A DNA stretch of 64,000 nucleotides from Archilochus colubris (GCA_023079485.1 CM041083.1:62687810-62751809); one strand, 5' to 3'; counted from the first letter of the stretch, positions 11,771 to 26,507 are shown. Translations and numbers: made by a program. Notes: generated from the sequence alone by a model not told the origin.

Positions 11771-14700
11771 AAGAAGGAGACAAGCAGGAAAAGAAGTGTT
11801 AAATGTTGCGAGATGATTCCTGAGGCATAAATAACATTGCTTTAAATACTGAAATTTGATTAACTACTTGGAAAACCTAATACCAGGAAGAGTTTTTGCC
11901 AATTAAAGATCTACAACTTGGCCAACAATCCTTAGCAGACATTTATGATTGGTGTCAGTTATGTCCACTAGAAATAAATAGCTGTGAGGGCTGGAGTTAA
12001 AATTGAATTTTGAATATGAGGCGGAATTGAGGCATGTGGTTTCAGGTTGTCAGGGCTGTGAACATGTATTCCGTGCAAGTCCAGCAACTTTATAAAAACA
12101 GCTAGTCCAGCAAGAAAATGTATTGAAGATAGAAGTGGTGTAATGTGTTGGTGTAGAAAAGTTCAAGAAACTGCACATGGTTTGTTTCTTGCAGCATTGA
12201 ACCAGTTATGAGTTGCACAGGATGATGAAAGGGGTGGGTAGCAAGAGAAGGTAGGTTAATAGTCTACAGTCGATGCTTATTTCTGCCTGGTTTGATGGAA
12301 GAAAGCTCAGCAAGTACATGGAAGACACCAAAAATATTCCTTTTGTGGGAGCAAAAGGAAAAGCCTCCCACAGAGACAGGCACTGCATGTGAGCTAGGGA
12401 AGCGGAAAGTAATTATCACATCTGTGCATGTGAATAAGTTGACAGAGTACCTTCTCCAAAAAACACAGCCTACCAAGATGCAGTTTCTTCTTCCCACAGC
12501 TATGTTTTCCCTCCCCCTGTTCTCCTATTAAATACAGAGACATACTGGGGTCTTCTGCCTCCATCCCCTCCTCCTTTGACACAATCCCAGCAATCACCAA
12601 CTCATGCAGATGGTCTCAAAGTCTTGCTTTGTCAGACTTTTCTTGCCTAAGGTGAACTGTTGCATAACTGGTATGTATGGTTAAATGGATTCTGAGCTGA
12701 GGTTTTAACCTCCAGTAATAACAGCATTTGTGTCCCCTCCATTCCTTTCATTTGTGGTACAGGGCTTGGTAGTAACAATGTCTAATTATCTCAGTCTGAT
12801 TAGCTGTTAGCTGGAGACATCACTTTGAGAGGAATCTTCCATCCTGCCTGTTTTTTCAATCAGTTTTGGGGTAAGTCCCAGTGTTTTACAAACCTGAATG
12901 GACATCTTTGGCACACTCCTGTGCATGTATGAGACGGGGGCACACCCTGGCAATTCCTCTGCAACTTGACTGTATTTCCCACAGTCAGGGGGTGCATTCA
13001 GAATAGGTATAGGTAATGACAGAGGTGGCAAGGAAAATCTGGAACAACAGTAAGAATGCCTTCAGGATGTGAATCAGCCTTGGATGTTTCTGGACTTCCT
13101 TTCTCTTACCAGCAAAGAACTATTTATGTTGGTTACTTTTTCCTCTCAGCTTGAACTCTAGGAACATACTGATTTTCTCAATTTGAAAGGACTCAGCACC
13201 TCAGAGGATCAAGACATCACTCTCCTTTTTCTTCCAGCTCTTTTTTATATTTCTCCATTCTGGTTTTATTTGCTGCTCTTTTGAATTCCCTGAGAGGATC
13301 ACTAACCAGAGGTACAATTAGTAACCATTCCTTTGAGATCCAGTGTAGCCCTCATTGGAGATATGTCACAAAAAGTAGCTAAAATATAACTGATATAATG
13401 GTATTTCTTTACTGCAACTCCTTCTATTAAAATAATGAAGAAAAGTTAGGACCAGAGTGGCCCCTGCCAGCACAGCAGCATTTGCAAAATTATCAGAAAG
13501 TATTAAACTGCCCTTGAGGAAAAGATCTTGGAGTCCCTCTCCAAACTTCATTGGCTTCTTTGAGACAGCACCTCTTCTTCATCCTTACTTAGCTTGCTTT
13601 TGTTTCTCTTTCTCACTTGCAGTTACATTGTCTTTCTTTCTTTTTCACCACAAACCTCAATTTTACAGCTCTGCTAAACCAGAATGGCAGCTTATGAATA
13701 CAGCACTGTGAGAAGAAGACTATGATGAAAGTTTCTGCTGTTGGATTCCCAGATAGCTGCTGGGAGGATGAAGACCATGGCATGTACTGCTTGTACTGAA
13801 CAACGAGTGGGTAGGGTGAAGTGGCATGTGAGAGGTACAACTGCATCCCCATGAGAATCTGTCTGCTCTTCCCTCCAGATATGCATAACTGCATGGAGAA
13901 GTGAATTGTGAAGGAATGAGGGACTGCAAAGGGGTTTCAAAGTACTTAAACATACATATTCACTCACAACTGGCTGGGTGAACAGTCTAAGTGAGATGTG
14001 TTTTATGTCACCTATATGCAGCTTTTACATCTGATGACTTAATATGGGTTTCAGGAACTCATTGAAGTAACAAAGTCATTAATAAGGCAAGATGGAAGGT
14101 TTGCTCAATGTTTTTTTAAAAAGAGCTTACATTTAGTTGTTTTGTTTAGTGTTGTGGTACTATACAAGGAAACAAGTAGCCATTGGCTTGGTATACTACT
14201 AAAAATCAACCATACTCTTCATCATTATCAACCATCAGACAACAGTCCCTGGAGCTAAAATATGCATCTGCTGTATCTTCTTGCCACTCCATTTCTGAGC
14301 TGTTGTAGCAGACATTGTGACATCATGAGCAGTCACAGCTTTGTATTGACACAATCTTTAGATATGTCATTATTGATGCAAACACCATAACAGGGGAGGC
14401 TCCTATTTAAACTGAACCATTACATTTTCTTTAGTTCCAATACCTTCTGCTAGTTGGGTAGAGCTTTGATGGCAAGAAGGCCATAGTGTGGCTATCATGC
14501 AGTAGACTACCTATGAGTCTACCTTAAGGTAATCTAGGGTGAGGTTAGTGATGTTTGTCTACCCTTTATGTGGGTGTTTCCTCAGGTGGCAAACCCAAGT
14601 TGGGTCATCAGAGCCACTGTGCAAGTCCAGAACTGCATTTGTGAGGTAGGAGTTGCTGGACAGAACTGAGATGAATGCAAGAGGTCTGCATCTTGAGGAG

Positions 14701-17700
14701 ACATGGAGAACTGGAGGAAATGATGCTGCAGGAGGGCTCAGACAAAGACTGGATGTTGTGCTAAGGACTAGCAAGTGCTGCACGTGGTGCAAGATTGGGT
14801 AGCACGGAAGAGAGTAAGACAAAATTCTACTGTATTAGCAGAGCTGCATGGGCAATACACACTGGAAAAAGCAATAGCAAAGGCAGTGTTTTGCATCAGC
14901 AGCAAAGCTATGTGGATAAATAGATCTGGGCTAGCAGTGTTTGGGTGTACTGGCAGCTGTATGGGTGGTTAGAACTGAGCTAGTGGAGGAGCTGCAGGTA
15001 AGAAAAAACTGCAGAGCTGCACAAAGGAAGCCTGCCCACACTCTACTAGTCACCAAACAGTTGCTATTAATCTTTCACTTCCCCTAAGCACTGATATTCA
15101 TACAAATTATACAGTAAAAAAAAAGTTCCTCAAATGCAGCAGAAAAGACTCTTTAGCTTCATATTTACGAACTTAGAGAAAAGAGAACTTGATATGAATC
15201 TGGAAAAGTGACATCTCAATTTTAACCTGTCCATCATGACAATGAATGCAAATGTAGGTTTATTACTTGCCACTGACCCTTTCCCTCATCCTTTGTGAAG
15301 TTCTGTTTCTAAGGGAACTCCTTTTCACTGAATAGTTCAGGCTGTTCTTTGTCCTTTCAGCCTTATGATTTCCACTAGAACCAAGTCAAAAATCTCCTCA
15401 TTTGCTAATAGGTGTTCTACTTAATAATAGCAAATCCATCCATTGGGGATATTTCTGGGCTGCTTTGTGAGACAGGAACGCTGTTTTAATAGCACAATGC
15501 TGGCACATGAGTGGGAATGCTTGTACCCATTTGTGTAGCTGCAGGTTGCACACAGTCTGTACACCTCTGAAAACTTATGATGCCTCATATCACTCACCAC
15601 ACAGTAATTGCAACGGTGGAGAGAGTGTAACAATTCCATAGATAGCTGAAAATCTCTTGGGTAGAAAGGCTTGCTGAATCTCCATGGCACAGAATTTCTG
15701 GGTATGTATTCATTGGCTGTTTGGAGATTTGACTATGAAAAACCCAAACCAATTTTCTCAGTCAGGCCTTTGATGTTGTTATTTTGATTATTAATTACAG
15801 AAAAATAGGTTTTCAAGAAAAGATAGATCAAGCCATCTCCCAAACAGCATTCAAAGCAGCCTCCAAAACAGATTTTCCACAGACCAAGCTATAGATAAAA
15901 AAAAAAATTAATCACATATTTTGTCTGTTCCCAATGTCTTTGAGCAGCTTAGCACATAATTCCTGTTTTGTCTACCTTGGCACAAATGGAGAGCAATCAT
16001 TGAAGGCAATGAAACCAGTAGAGTGGAAACCTGCAGCCATGAACAGACCTAAGTGTGGAGAGAGCAGAGGGCCTGGAAGTTCTAATGGGCCCACAGGCAA
16101 CAGTTGCAGATTAAATTAGATTTGAGTGGCTGGACTGAACACTTCACAGGGAAGGCTATTTCAGCCTTGGTAGAAATATGGGCTGCATAGCTAACTAAAA
16201 AAATATCTTGAATAAGCAAGCAAGAAGGGTAGAGCTGTAGTCAATGGTGAGTGTTGCCTGGAAGAGAAAAATTGTCTGTAGTAATGGACATGGCATGGGT
16301 CCCAATATCACAACAGCTGTTCTGTGCACTGCTGCACATCTCAAAAGTTCATGTCCATCCTGATGCTGTCATGAATGAAACAAAGATATGCATCAAAACC
16401 TGCTTATTCAAAATGGCATAAAATTTACCCTACCTTTATCCCTCATCCCATACTTATTCTCTGACATGCACTGTCAAGACCAAAAGCCCCATGTTTCTTT
16501 GAGTAAGGATCTGACACAAAAGAAATAATAGGTAAGGCTGAATAAAAACTGTGAAAGGAAAGGAGGTATGAAATGAAAACTATAAAGTCATACAAAGACA
16601 GCCATTATAAATGCTGCAGAAGAAAAAAGCAAACCACTTTGTTTTGCCTTGCATTTTTCTGGAAAGAAAGCATTTACAGGGCCCCAGGAGTGCAACAGTC
16701 AGTCTGTTATAATACATGCATGGTTTTTAGTATACTCTCTCAGTTGCCTTCATTTGGCCTTCTCCTTTTACAGGTTAAAGTTCTTGAGACAAACTGCAAG
16801 CCTTCTGAAGGAGAGATAATAAAGTGAACATCGATACAAGAGCTTGTTAAGACAAATGAATTTCAGGAGAGTGATTAATATAAAGAATCTTGTATTCACT
16901 CCAGCCTCAACACTGTCTTGACAGCAGCTGTTTTTATGAAGGAAGAGGAACACAAGAGTGGCTGCTGTATAGCCCTCTCCTGTGCAAGGCTGGGTTAATT
17001 AAATAAAACAGACCAAGACCAAAACAGACAGTGGAAGGAGATGAGTTAGTAGCTAATCAACTGGTAATACCACCTACATTTCAAAGGCTCGTGCCATCCA
17101 GGATTCATAAAGTCTCAGAACATGCTGCAAGATGGCATTTGGTCATCAAAAGTTTCTGTTTCTGGGCCAGATGGCCTTATTGCTGCTGCATGTTGAGCAG
17201 TCTGTTCTCAGATGCCAGCATTGTTGTATTGCAGAGCTAAGGGTGATGTGACAAGTTTACCATTCTCAAATGTGCATTGCTTGATCCCAGAGGTTCACGA
17301 TTACCTCACAGCTTACTGTATTTCATATGGAGCCCACCAGTGGACGAGCCTGCAAATTCATCTTTGAGGAGTAACCTCCAAATGTGTCTGAATTTCAATT
17401 CTATTAGGCTGTACAGCTCTCTTTTTTTCTTTCTTCCCAACTGTATGCTCCATCTCCTTCCAGTTCCTCATCTTATCTTTCACTGGGCCACTCCTTAGAC
17501 TTATGTAAAAGACTTCAATTTAATTAGTTGCCAAGGCTGAATTAGGATGCCCAAACCCCATGGTAACACTTCACATCCACCTCTTGTACTTCCATCAGAA
17601 TCTGTTCCTTTCTTTTTTCTTGTTTTGCTTCTTGAAGATTCTTCTTCCCATGAAATCTCCCATTGGTCATTAAAAGCATATAAGCAGAAGGACAGAAGAT

Positions 17701-20700
17701 TTTAATTTTGTCAGAGGTCAAACAACAAAAGTGCTTGCCATCCCCTTGACATTTTTGAGATGCTGAGGCTGCCACAGTCTTTCTGAGCCATTTCAAGCAA
17801 GAGAAAGACTGAGAAAGGGGAATGAAATGCAGGCACTTCCTAATTTCATCCTGGCTCCAGGAGCTTTCAGTACCAGCTGTTAGAAAATCAGTGATTCTAG
17901 TTCTGTGCAGACAAAAGCAGTCATGCAGTAGATATCTAGTAACAAAAACCCACAGTACTTTTATTCCATATGTGCACTGCAGGCAGCAAAACTCTTCCCA
18001 GCAAACTTGCAGCCTCTATCAAAGGAGAAAAGAACAAAAGCCAGAACTGGAAAATATCCCAGAAAGAGAGCAAAGGAAATCAAGAACACGACATAAGTCT
18101 TAGTTACTGTAGAATTAAGGTACGGTAAGTCAAATTCAGTGACCCTAGAAAGCAAGTCATGCTGTATGCTGGAGAGATCAATGATTATAAAATAATCATA
18201 GGCCAAAATCTGGCATGAGAGAATATGATAAATGCTTTGGGGTCAGAATCTCCAAGAACAAAAAAAATAAGTTACATATACATAATCAAACTTCTCCCTC
18301 CCCAACAGTAATATCTTGTGAGCCCATGATAAAGGAGCCTAAGTCTCTTTCTAGGCATTCACAGACTTTTGTTCAGTGCTCTTAGCAAATGGAAGGACCA
18401 ACCTGTTGCATTGTACTAAGGTGATCTGTGTCTTTCCACATAGAGACTGCAAAACTTTGGGTACTATATAGAGAAAAAAACCAACCCTACAGAGACTCAA
18501 AGCACCATCACTCCTTCTCTTCTTCCTTGCATCTTGTTAGCACCTCCTGCCTACAGCTGTGTTTTAGCTTCTTGAAGCTGAAGAGTCAGCTTTGGGTTAT
18601 GGAGAAGAGGATGGTAGGGAAGGACCCACAATAATTATCTTTCTGATTTTAATTATAATGAAGTAAAACTTAAGGCTATGACTCTGAACTGATAAGTAAA
18701 GATTATTGAGGAATATCCTGCCAGCCTCTAATATCTTACCCATTCCAGCTAGGCATGGAATTGATGTAATGTGGAACTGTACACATGTGAAAGTTCAGCT
18801 CAACCCTTAGTCTCTTTGTTACTTGCTTTTCCTCAGGAAAATCTGGCACTTCCTTTCTGTTCATGATCCGCAGCAGTGCCCAGTCCCACAGGTCATCCAC
18901 AAAGCATCCCTTTGACACAGCCATGCAATACCTTCTTTTCCAAGAATGCTCTCAAAGTGCCCATGAATCCATTCCAATGGATTCCATTTCCTGTTCTATA
19001 GTCTGCTAGAGGCGTTGGTGTGCACACACATGGGGCTCTCACACAGCAATCCAGTTACATTTCTATTAGTTTCCAATAGTTGCATGAACTTTAGCGGGGT
19101 TCTAGGCATTCGTCTCCCATGATGAAACACTACCTGAAGCAGTTAAGAAATCCTCTCCCTCCATGCAAAGCCCTAACAAGGCTTTTCAGAAGCCTTATTC
19201 CCCTTGGGAAAAAAAAAGAGTTTGTGAATTAAGGAGTTCAGAAGATATGTAATTGGAAACAGTTTCTTCAAATAATGGCTGTACACTGGAATTTCTTGCC
19301 CTGAGGTACTTTGTTTCTGAGCCAGAAGAATATTAATTTCCATTGACAGAACCCTTCTTCCTTCTGAGCACTCAAACTGACCATTACCTGCCAATGAGGC
19401 ACAGCTGCCTCTGGGACAGAAGGCAGCAGTCCCCTGTGATCAGAACTGCCATTCCTTCCACAAAATCCATTGTGCAAGTGTTAGGCTGACCAGCTGAGCC
19501 CAGGCTGCTAGCTGGTGCTTATCACCATAGCCCAAATGATTTCTGTTGCCCAAATGGAGTTTAATAGAAGACTCCAAGTTAAAACATGCAAGCTTGGAAC
19601 AACAACAAAAATAAATTCATTTAGCCTTACCAGGAGTTCCAGGGACTTCAGCATTATGTCTTGATAGAAACATTCCACCTTGTATCACCACGCCGTGGTA
19701 CTGGTGCAGTGATGACTCAGGAGGAAGACTGCCACTTACTGCACCCCCTTCAGCTTTTCCTGGGAGTCTTCACCTGCATGCCCAGACTGACTCAGCTTTT
19801 AACAGCTGACAAGGGTGTAGCCTGAGGAAGTGGAGCTGTAGGCCACTGATCTAAACAGACTTTTTCAACTTGGAAAAGGAGCTCTAGCAACTGCAGCAAA
19901 AGAATTGTCACAGTCCATCTGCTTTTGAGTCACCCTGAATCTGATATTTCTGTGAATACTGTCATCCTAAACAAAAAGATCTCACTCCAGTTCTTTTTAG
20001 AGAGAAACATGCCCTTGCAGGTGTATGCAAGGCAATGCATAATCTTATTCCTAAAATATTTCTAAGTACCAGTCTTGAACTAGGTGAGCATCCGTTTTTG
20101 CTGCTTCTCAGTATTTTCACATTTTTTCTTTTACAAAGACCCCTCATGCTGCAATTTCTACTGGTGAGAGGAAACTAAGAAATCGTATTCAAGAAAAAGG
20201 GTAAATTTCCCTTTTAGTAATCTGATCAGCTTCAACAATTAGAGCTGCAGGAAGACATCTACAAAGTGATAAAGAATCGCATAGGAGCTTATAGAGGGCC
20301 TAAAAGCAGTGAGAATGACCACCTCTGTTATAACTCACATAATCCAGCCTGCACACCTGCTGTAGGGCAGCAGAATAAGCTTCAAGGAAATGAGTCATCT
20401 TTCAAGGAATGCTGGTTTCTGAGGACATGCTGCAGTCATATGGGGGATCTTCAGTTTACCTGCAATCTGTAGTCAAGCAGGGCACCTCAGTTCCTATCCA
20501 AAATGGCTTAGTGATCTGAGCATTTCTTTGTAAAAGGAGTTCAGATCAAAGCAAAAGAAACCAGCTTCTAAGGAACTCACAGTGGAACAGCAAATCTCAG
20601 CTTTGAAATCTGAATGGCAGCATTCTCATCTGCTCCAAATGAGTTTAAAAGTCTGAATCTTCTAAAATCACTGAGATTTCAAGGGCTTAGTTTCCATAAC

Positions 20701-22092
20701 CACTCATGGAAAAGGAGCAGTTAGATCCTCCTAGCCAGACTTAAATCCTGAAATGCTCTTCCAGTATATTTTGAAAGAGAAAGGGTTTGTTTAGATATCC
20801 TGGGTCAGAGCTTCTCCTTACAAAGCTCTGCACCATATTGACTGCCAAATCCCACCTGAGAGATGGCTAGGTGTAAGTGGCACTCCCTCTGCTTCTCTTT
20901 CCCTCTCTTACAAAGCACTTAAGCAATTAATAGAAATATTTTAAAAGTTGCCTATTGTTCTTATTCCTGACAGCAGCTCTATCTTAATTTTCCAAAATTT
21001 ATCAGTCGCACCACAGAGGGCAAATTATCCTTGCTGTCTTCTTTGCCTAGCTATGCACCTCACACAGGCTGGGGACTCAAGACACTTAAGTTTAGCATCA
21101 AGACATTATTTTTTATTTCTTTCACATCTTTTCCAGCCATCAAGTTTCTAATATTTTCCCCTCCTCCAGAGGAATGCAATCGTGTGCATATCTGTGGTCA
21201 CCACTACTGCATGAGAAGAAGCACATGATATATCTCAGGTCAAATAAGAGCATTGCAATGTCTTTCTCACAGCTATAGCATGGAAGCAAACATCATAATG
21301 TCAGTAGATGGGGTGGATGGGGGAAGGAGGCAGACATGGCACAGGTAATTTTGAACTGTACTAACACCATTTCACAGGGAAGTAAACTTCAATTTTCAGG
21401 TAAAGTTCAGCCACCCTTAACTGAGTTGGATCGTGCTACCAAACGAGGGAGAAAACACTGTATTTAGTCCATGATGATGGAATTGTGCTTCCAGAATAGT
21501 AGCATCTAGTGGCTAGTCTCCAAGAGGATAGGTTCTCTGTGTTAAGAAGTAACACAGATTAGAATTCAAAAGCCCTTCCAATTGAGCACAAGCATAAGGA
21601 GTTCTTGTAATATCTCTCTGGCACCATTTGAGAATATTTATGAACACTTAAACTGGCTAAGAAACCACTCACCCATTTCCAGTGTTTGATAAGGTCTCAT
21701 GAAATCCTGGATCATTCAATAAAATGTGATGTTTAAGAATCAGCAAACTAATTTTTTTTTCCTACATTTTCTATTGGAAGGTTGTTAAAAAAAGTTAACC
21801 AACATTTACAAATTTTCAAGTGTTCCTTCTGGGCCCAAATCATACTTCTTGTCAGGAGAATGTTTGGTCTCTTAACCAATGATGCCTTTTGAAAGGGGAT
21901 TAGCTGAAATTTCAAATGAGCCAGTACTCCTCATCTCTGAAGTCTTCTATTGATGCTAAGCAGCAAGATTAGTCTGCAGGAAGAGGGAGGCTGTACAACA
22001 GTGTTGTGTTCCAGGCTGATGACATACGTTGCAATGTGAGGAAAACTCCCAGCTATTCCAAACCAGTAAACACAGTTATAGAGAGGTGGCCT
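11771..22092 (+). other. Intron 1, third block (no gene confirmed)
   Basis: About 10 kb of intronic DNA with very few repeats. The only stretch with coding-like texture is a minus-strand frame at 18736-18951, described in the findings. Other open frames are short and unremarkable. A candidate joined acceptor/donor lies near 21399. Confidence 0.75.
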
Positions 22093-22520
22093 TAGAATCA
22101 TAGAATCATAGAATTGGCTGGGTTGGAAGGGACCTCAGAGATCATCAAGTCCAACCTGTAAACCACTGTTGCGGTTACCAGACCATGGCACTGAGTGCCA
22201 CATCCAGTCTCTTCTTAAATATCTCCAGGGACAGAGAATCCACTACTTCCCTGGGCAGCCCATTCCAATGCTTGATCACTCTCTCCATAAAGAAATTCTT
22301 TCTAATATCTAACCTAAACTTCCCTTGGCACAACTTAAGACCATGCCCTCTTGTCTTGTTGAAAGTCGTCTGGGAAAAGAGACCAACCCCCCCCTGGCTA
22401 CACCCTCCTTTCAGGTAGTTGTAGAGAGCGATGAGGTCTCCCCTGAGCCGCCTCTTCTTTAGGCTGAACAGCCCCAGCTCCCTCAGCCTCTCCTCATAGG
22501 GTCTGTCCTTCCTACTGGCA
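22093..22520 (-). mobile_element. CR1 LINE, 5'-truncated 3' end, minus strand
   Basis: On the plus strand it starts with the reverse complement of the CR1 tail, tandem AGAATCAT units from about 22094, followed by the standard GGTTGGAAGGGACCTCAGAG block. On the minus strand it encodes the C-terminal part of CR1 ORF2, recognisable from [20 protein letters not shown] through [16 protein letters not shown] to [20 protein letters not shown]. This frame is uninterrupted to its stop, so the copy is younger than the others here. It lacks the endonuclease and most of the reverse transcriptase, as most avian CR1s do. Beyond about 22520 the frame stays open to 22561, but I cannot say whether that part is CR1. 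Confidence 0.93.
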
Positions 22521-25500
22521 GACTCAGCACAAGTACTTACTACATCTGTGGGAATCTGCAAAGGCTCTCAACCTTCTCAAACCTAAAACCAAAGACAAAG
22601 CAGAATAACAGCAGAACAACATGGAAGAGGGAAGAAGCCTGCTTTCCATTCTGTGTGCGTTGTATGGCCTATTGCTTTCGTATTTTCTTTCCACGTAAAG
22701 AAATACGTGTTGGGATCAATTACAGAAGGGGATAAACCTCATTACATGGGGGCTGCATTTTGTTTGTCAATGTTGTTCAGTAAGATGAAAAGGGAGGGCT
22801 CAAATGCTTATATGAAAGTCTGTTGGTATTTGTTCCTGTTGGCTGGCTGAGGCTTCCATTTTGCTGTCTTTCCAATTTAATTATTCCTTTGCTTGCAGCA
22901 GCTGTAAGTGACAATGAGTTAGTAAGAGAGATTTATTATTGCCAGTTAAGGCATGTTGCAAGTTTGCAGTCTGATTATTTTATTATATCAACTCAAATTA
23001 AGTATCTTGCTTATGCTGCACTTCCCACCTCTTTGCTATACCTTCTGCCTGATTCTAAGCAGTCAAAGTGAGGACTCAAGTAGATTGTTAATGTGTGCCT
23101 TGAGGAGAGTTAACATTCATTATTAATGATCCCATAAAATAGAACTGAGTTGTAGATGTAATGTTAATTTCTAGTTTTCTTCATGCATATGTGCATCTGC
23201 TTGTGCAGTGTAGTAGGAGAGGTGGAGAATGTCTGGTTTAAGTAAGTCTGGAAACTGGAGGAAATAATCCCAGTAACACCTACACATTCTCACAGAGATC
23301 CTCTTTTAGCACAAGCAGGAGAGGGTTTTTTCTCCATATGAAGACATTTTGGGTTCCATTTCTCCACTCTAAACAAGTACACGTTTATCCAGAAGCTGCT
23401 GTGCCCATTTGTATGCTGCTACAAGACTTTTATGAACTTTAGTGGTGATTTCATTAGAAAGATATCGCTTATTTGGTGTGCTGACAAATTACTGGATGTT
23501 CTCTCTGTGTTATTGAGGCTATATGTTCTCTTCTGGAGAGGAGGAGACTGGTTAAAATACCTCTAAAGCTATCCTATTAGTAACAACTGAATGGTGCAGG
23601 CCAGTTTCATTCCTGTTCCTGTGGTTTATTAGTGATGCGAACCACTTTATTCCAGCTCATTCTGTGTTGCCTTTGCTGTTTGTACTGAACAGATTGGTTT
23701 GCGCAGCCTGGAAGGACCAGGTTCATACTGCTGAGGTTCAAGGCCTTTTTTTGGTTGTGGGATCTCATTTGCTCTTCCAGTGACAGGTTACACAGTATTT
23801 GCTGCTCTGTCAGAGCAAAGCTCTTAAGTCAGACAGCCACTGCACAGTGCTTCTGTGACAGACATACTCTTTTTTAGACCACAGGTAAGCTATGTAGAAG
23901 AGCACCAGGATTCAGGTGCCATTCTTTTCATGGCGAGGCACCCAGTTCTGTTCCTTGGGGCTGCTACCCAGTAAAGGAACTTACAGTGACCTTTAGGGGA
24001 GCACCTGGCCAGGTGAACTACTGGTCAGAAGTGACTTGCACTCTGTTCTCCAGACAGTTTATCTTTCATTTAAAGAGGCTTTTTGCACTACAGGTGATCA
24101 CAAATCAGGGCAGGGGGATCAGTATGGGGAGGCTAGCTAGGACAAGTACAAGCTTTAGTAGTAAAGTGTAGATTGCTTCTGTCTTTGAATCAGTACACAC
24201 TTTTTTCACCCCCCAACTTCTTGAATTCTTTGTGCTGGTTTCTTCCTGTCCTGTGAAATAAATTCTTTTGTCTCCTGTTCAATATGGTGATAAGTGCCTA
24301 TTTAATCCTTTGCAGTAGTTTGAGCTGCTGAACAGAGAGGAAACTTGGGATATTGCTTGGAAACCAGGACTGAGGCATTAGAAAGGCAGGAGCTACGTGC
24401 TACAGGGAAGCTTACTGTGTGACAGTGTGCAATCTGTATTGCCTTGCTTTACTTTAATGTTCCCCTGCATGACTAGGGGAGTGTTACTCATTTCTTTCTC
24501 AGGGGGTAGCACAAGGTGTCTGCCAGTGGGTTTTGTAAAGAGCTTTGAGAATCCTGCCTTTGAAAGATGAACAGTTTTGCTACAGTGAGCACTGGATGAC
24601 TGGACATGTTTGATGGCACTTTGTGGAACAAAGAACTGAATGGGATTGTGCATGATTGTCACAAAGGGCAGACAATTTCTGAGACAGCTTTGGAAGTTAA
24701 ATTCTATATGTCATTTTAATGCAGGAATATATTTTAATTTAGACACAATACAAGGTGCTACAGCTTCAGAAATAAGAGAACAGGCTGGATCAGACAGCCA
24801 TACTGAAACATGCTACTGCTGTTCCAGAGCCAGCAGAGCCTCCGATGAAGAGTCTCATACTATGTTTAACAGCTCCATTTTCTCTTCAAGTCAGGTTAGG
24901 TGGAGCTGTTTCTGGTACAAACACTGTTCTGTGAGAGAGTTCTCAGGATGGCAGTTTTAAATAGCTTACCTACGTTCCTATTTTTCCAGCACCTCAGAAA
25001 AAGTAATTAAGATGTGTGGGTGTCAGTACAACTTGCTATTCCAACAAGTGGAAGACAAACCCTGAAAGAGGCAAGAGTTGCCTGGGAAAGCTCAGGGAAA
25101 ACAGAAACAATGAGAGTGTTCCACTAGTCTCTGACAGATTGCTGAAATTTTTTTATTAAAAATGTTTTAACAATTAAATCTGTAGATGGGTGTGGCATTC
25201 CAAATGTATTGGTACAATTTGCCACTGAGATAAATCATAAAAGAATTTGGAGTCTGAAATTCAGATCCAGCTTAGCATTCTTACAGGGAAGTTGTTTGGA
25301 TTCAGAGCAGAGAGAGAGAGAGGCATAAGTTCAACTCCCTGCAGATTCAGAATGAAGGTTTTCCTCTCCAGTCACTCTGAATTAGGTAGAAGAGGAACAC
25401 AGCTCACTCAGTCTTCCACATGCCATATCAACAACCAGAAAAGCCCATTATGCAGGTTGTACACAACAAGACAATCAGAAGTCTCCTTTTGGCCTTCTGG

Positions 25501-26507
25501 CACACTCATGAGAGGACGATGTATGACAAGATCCGAAATAACTAAACACACAGATCATTCCTGCTGCTCTTTTCCCTTCAAAGAGAATTTAGCCTTGGTG
25601 AGGAGTTCAGAATTGACGTTACTAAGGTCTGAGGTTTCCTGTTTGCCTCAGAAAACAAGCACAGCACAGGCTGTGGTAGCTCAGGCTTCCACAGAGTGCC
25701 TCAACAAATCATTGTCACCCCTCTCCCAAAGGGATGTGTCACAGGAGAGGGGCAGTATCCTTACAGCCAGAACCACTTCGCTCTTTCAAAGTGTCTTCTG
25801 CCCAAGGATCAGAGGTCTTTCCAGACATTCCTAAGTAAGGCACCTAGTATTTCAAGAGCCTCACTGGTCTCAGTGAGGAGATGGGACAGCTAAGAGCTGC
25901 ACTTTTTTCCTAAAAAGTGAAGCATGCACTGCCTTCTCCTGCATGCTGCTCTCAGCATTCATGTAGTGGGACACTGTAGGTCATGTAGAACTTTATAATA
26001 TTGGCATGCAGACTCTGTACAGGTAAGTGGGACAGTTCACACCTCGCTTGCTGTTGTTCAAGAAGTATTCAGCAAGGACTCATGAAGATGCAACTGTTGG
26101 TTCTCCTACCCATAGAAAAAAATATTCCCATTTCAAAATGTTTAGTAACAAATGTAAAAAAGGTTAAAGACAGAGAACAAGACGGGCATTGCTAGGGCAG
26201 GCTGCAGAGTGAGGAGCCATATTGTTTACTGAATCTCCCACTTGAAATGGCAATAAGTGACATTTCTCATCCAACAGACACAAGAAAAAGATCTGTTTGT
26301 AAGTAGGAAGAGCCTTCATTTGAATGCAAATAGTTAGCATTTGAGTCAGGACAACCCTAAAGAGCTAAATTGGTTAGGATTCTATGCATGGGGACTTGAA
26401 ATCAGATCATATACAAGTTAAATGAAAATACTGTTTTATTGGAGTTGGAGGAGATCCCAGATGAATAACAATAAGATTCCGTTTCAACGCTTTATTCTTG
26501 GCCATCT

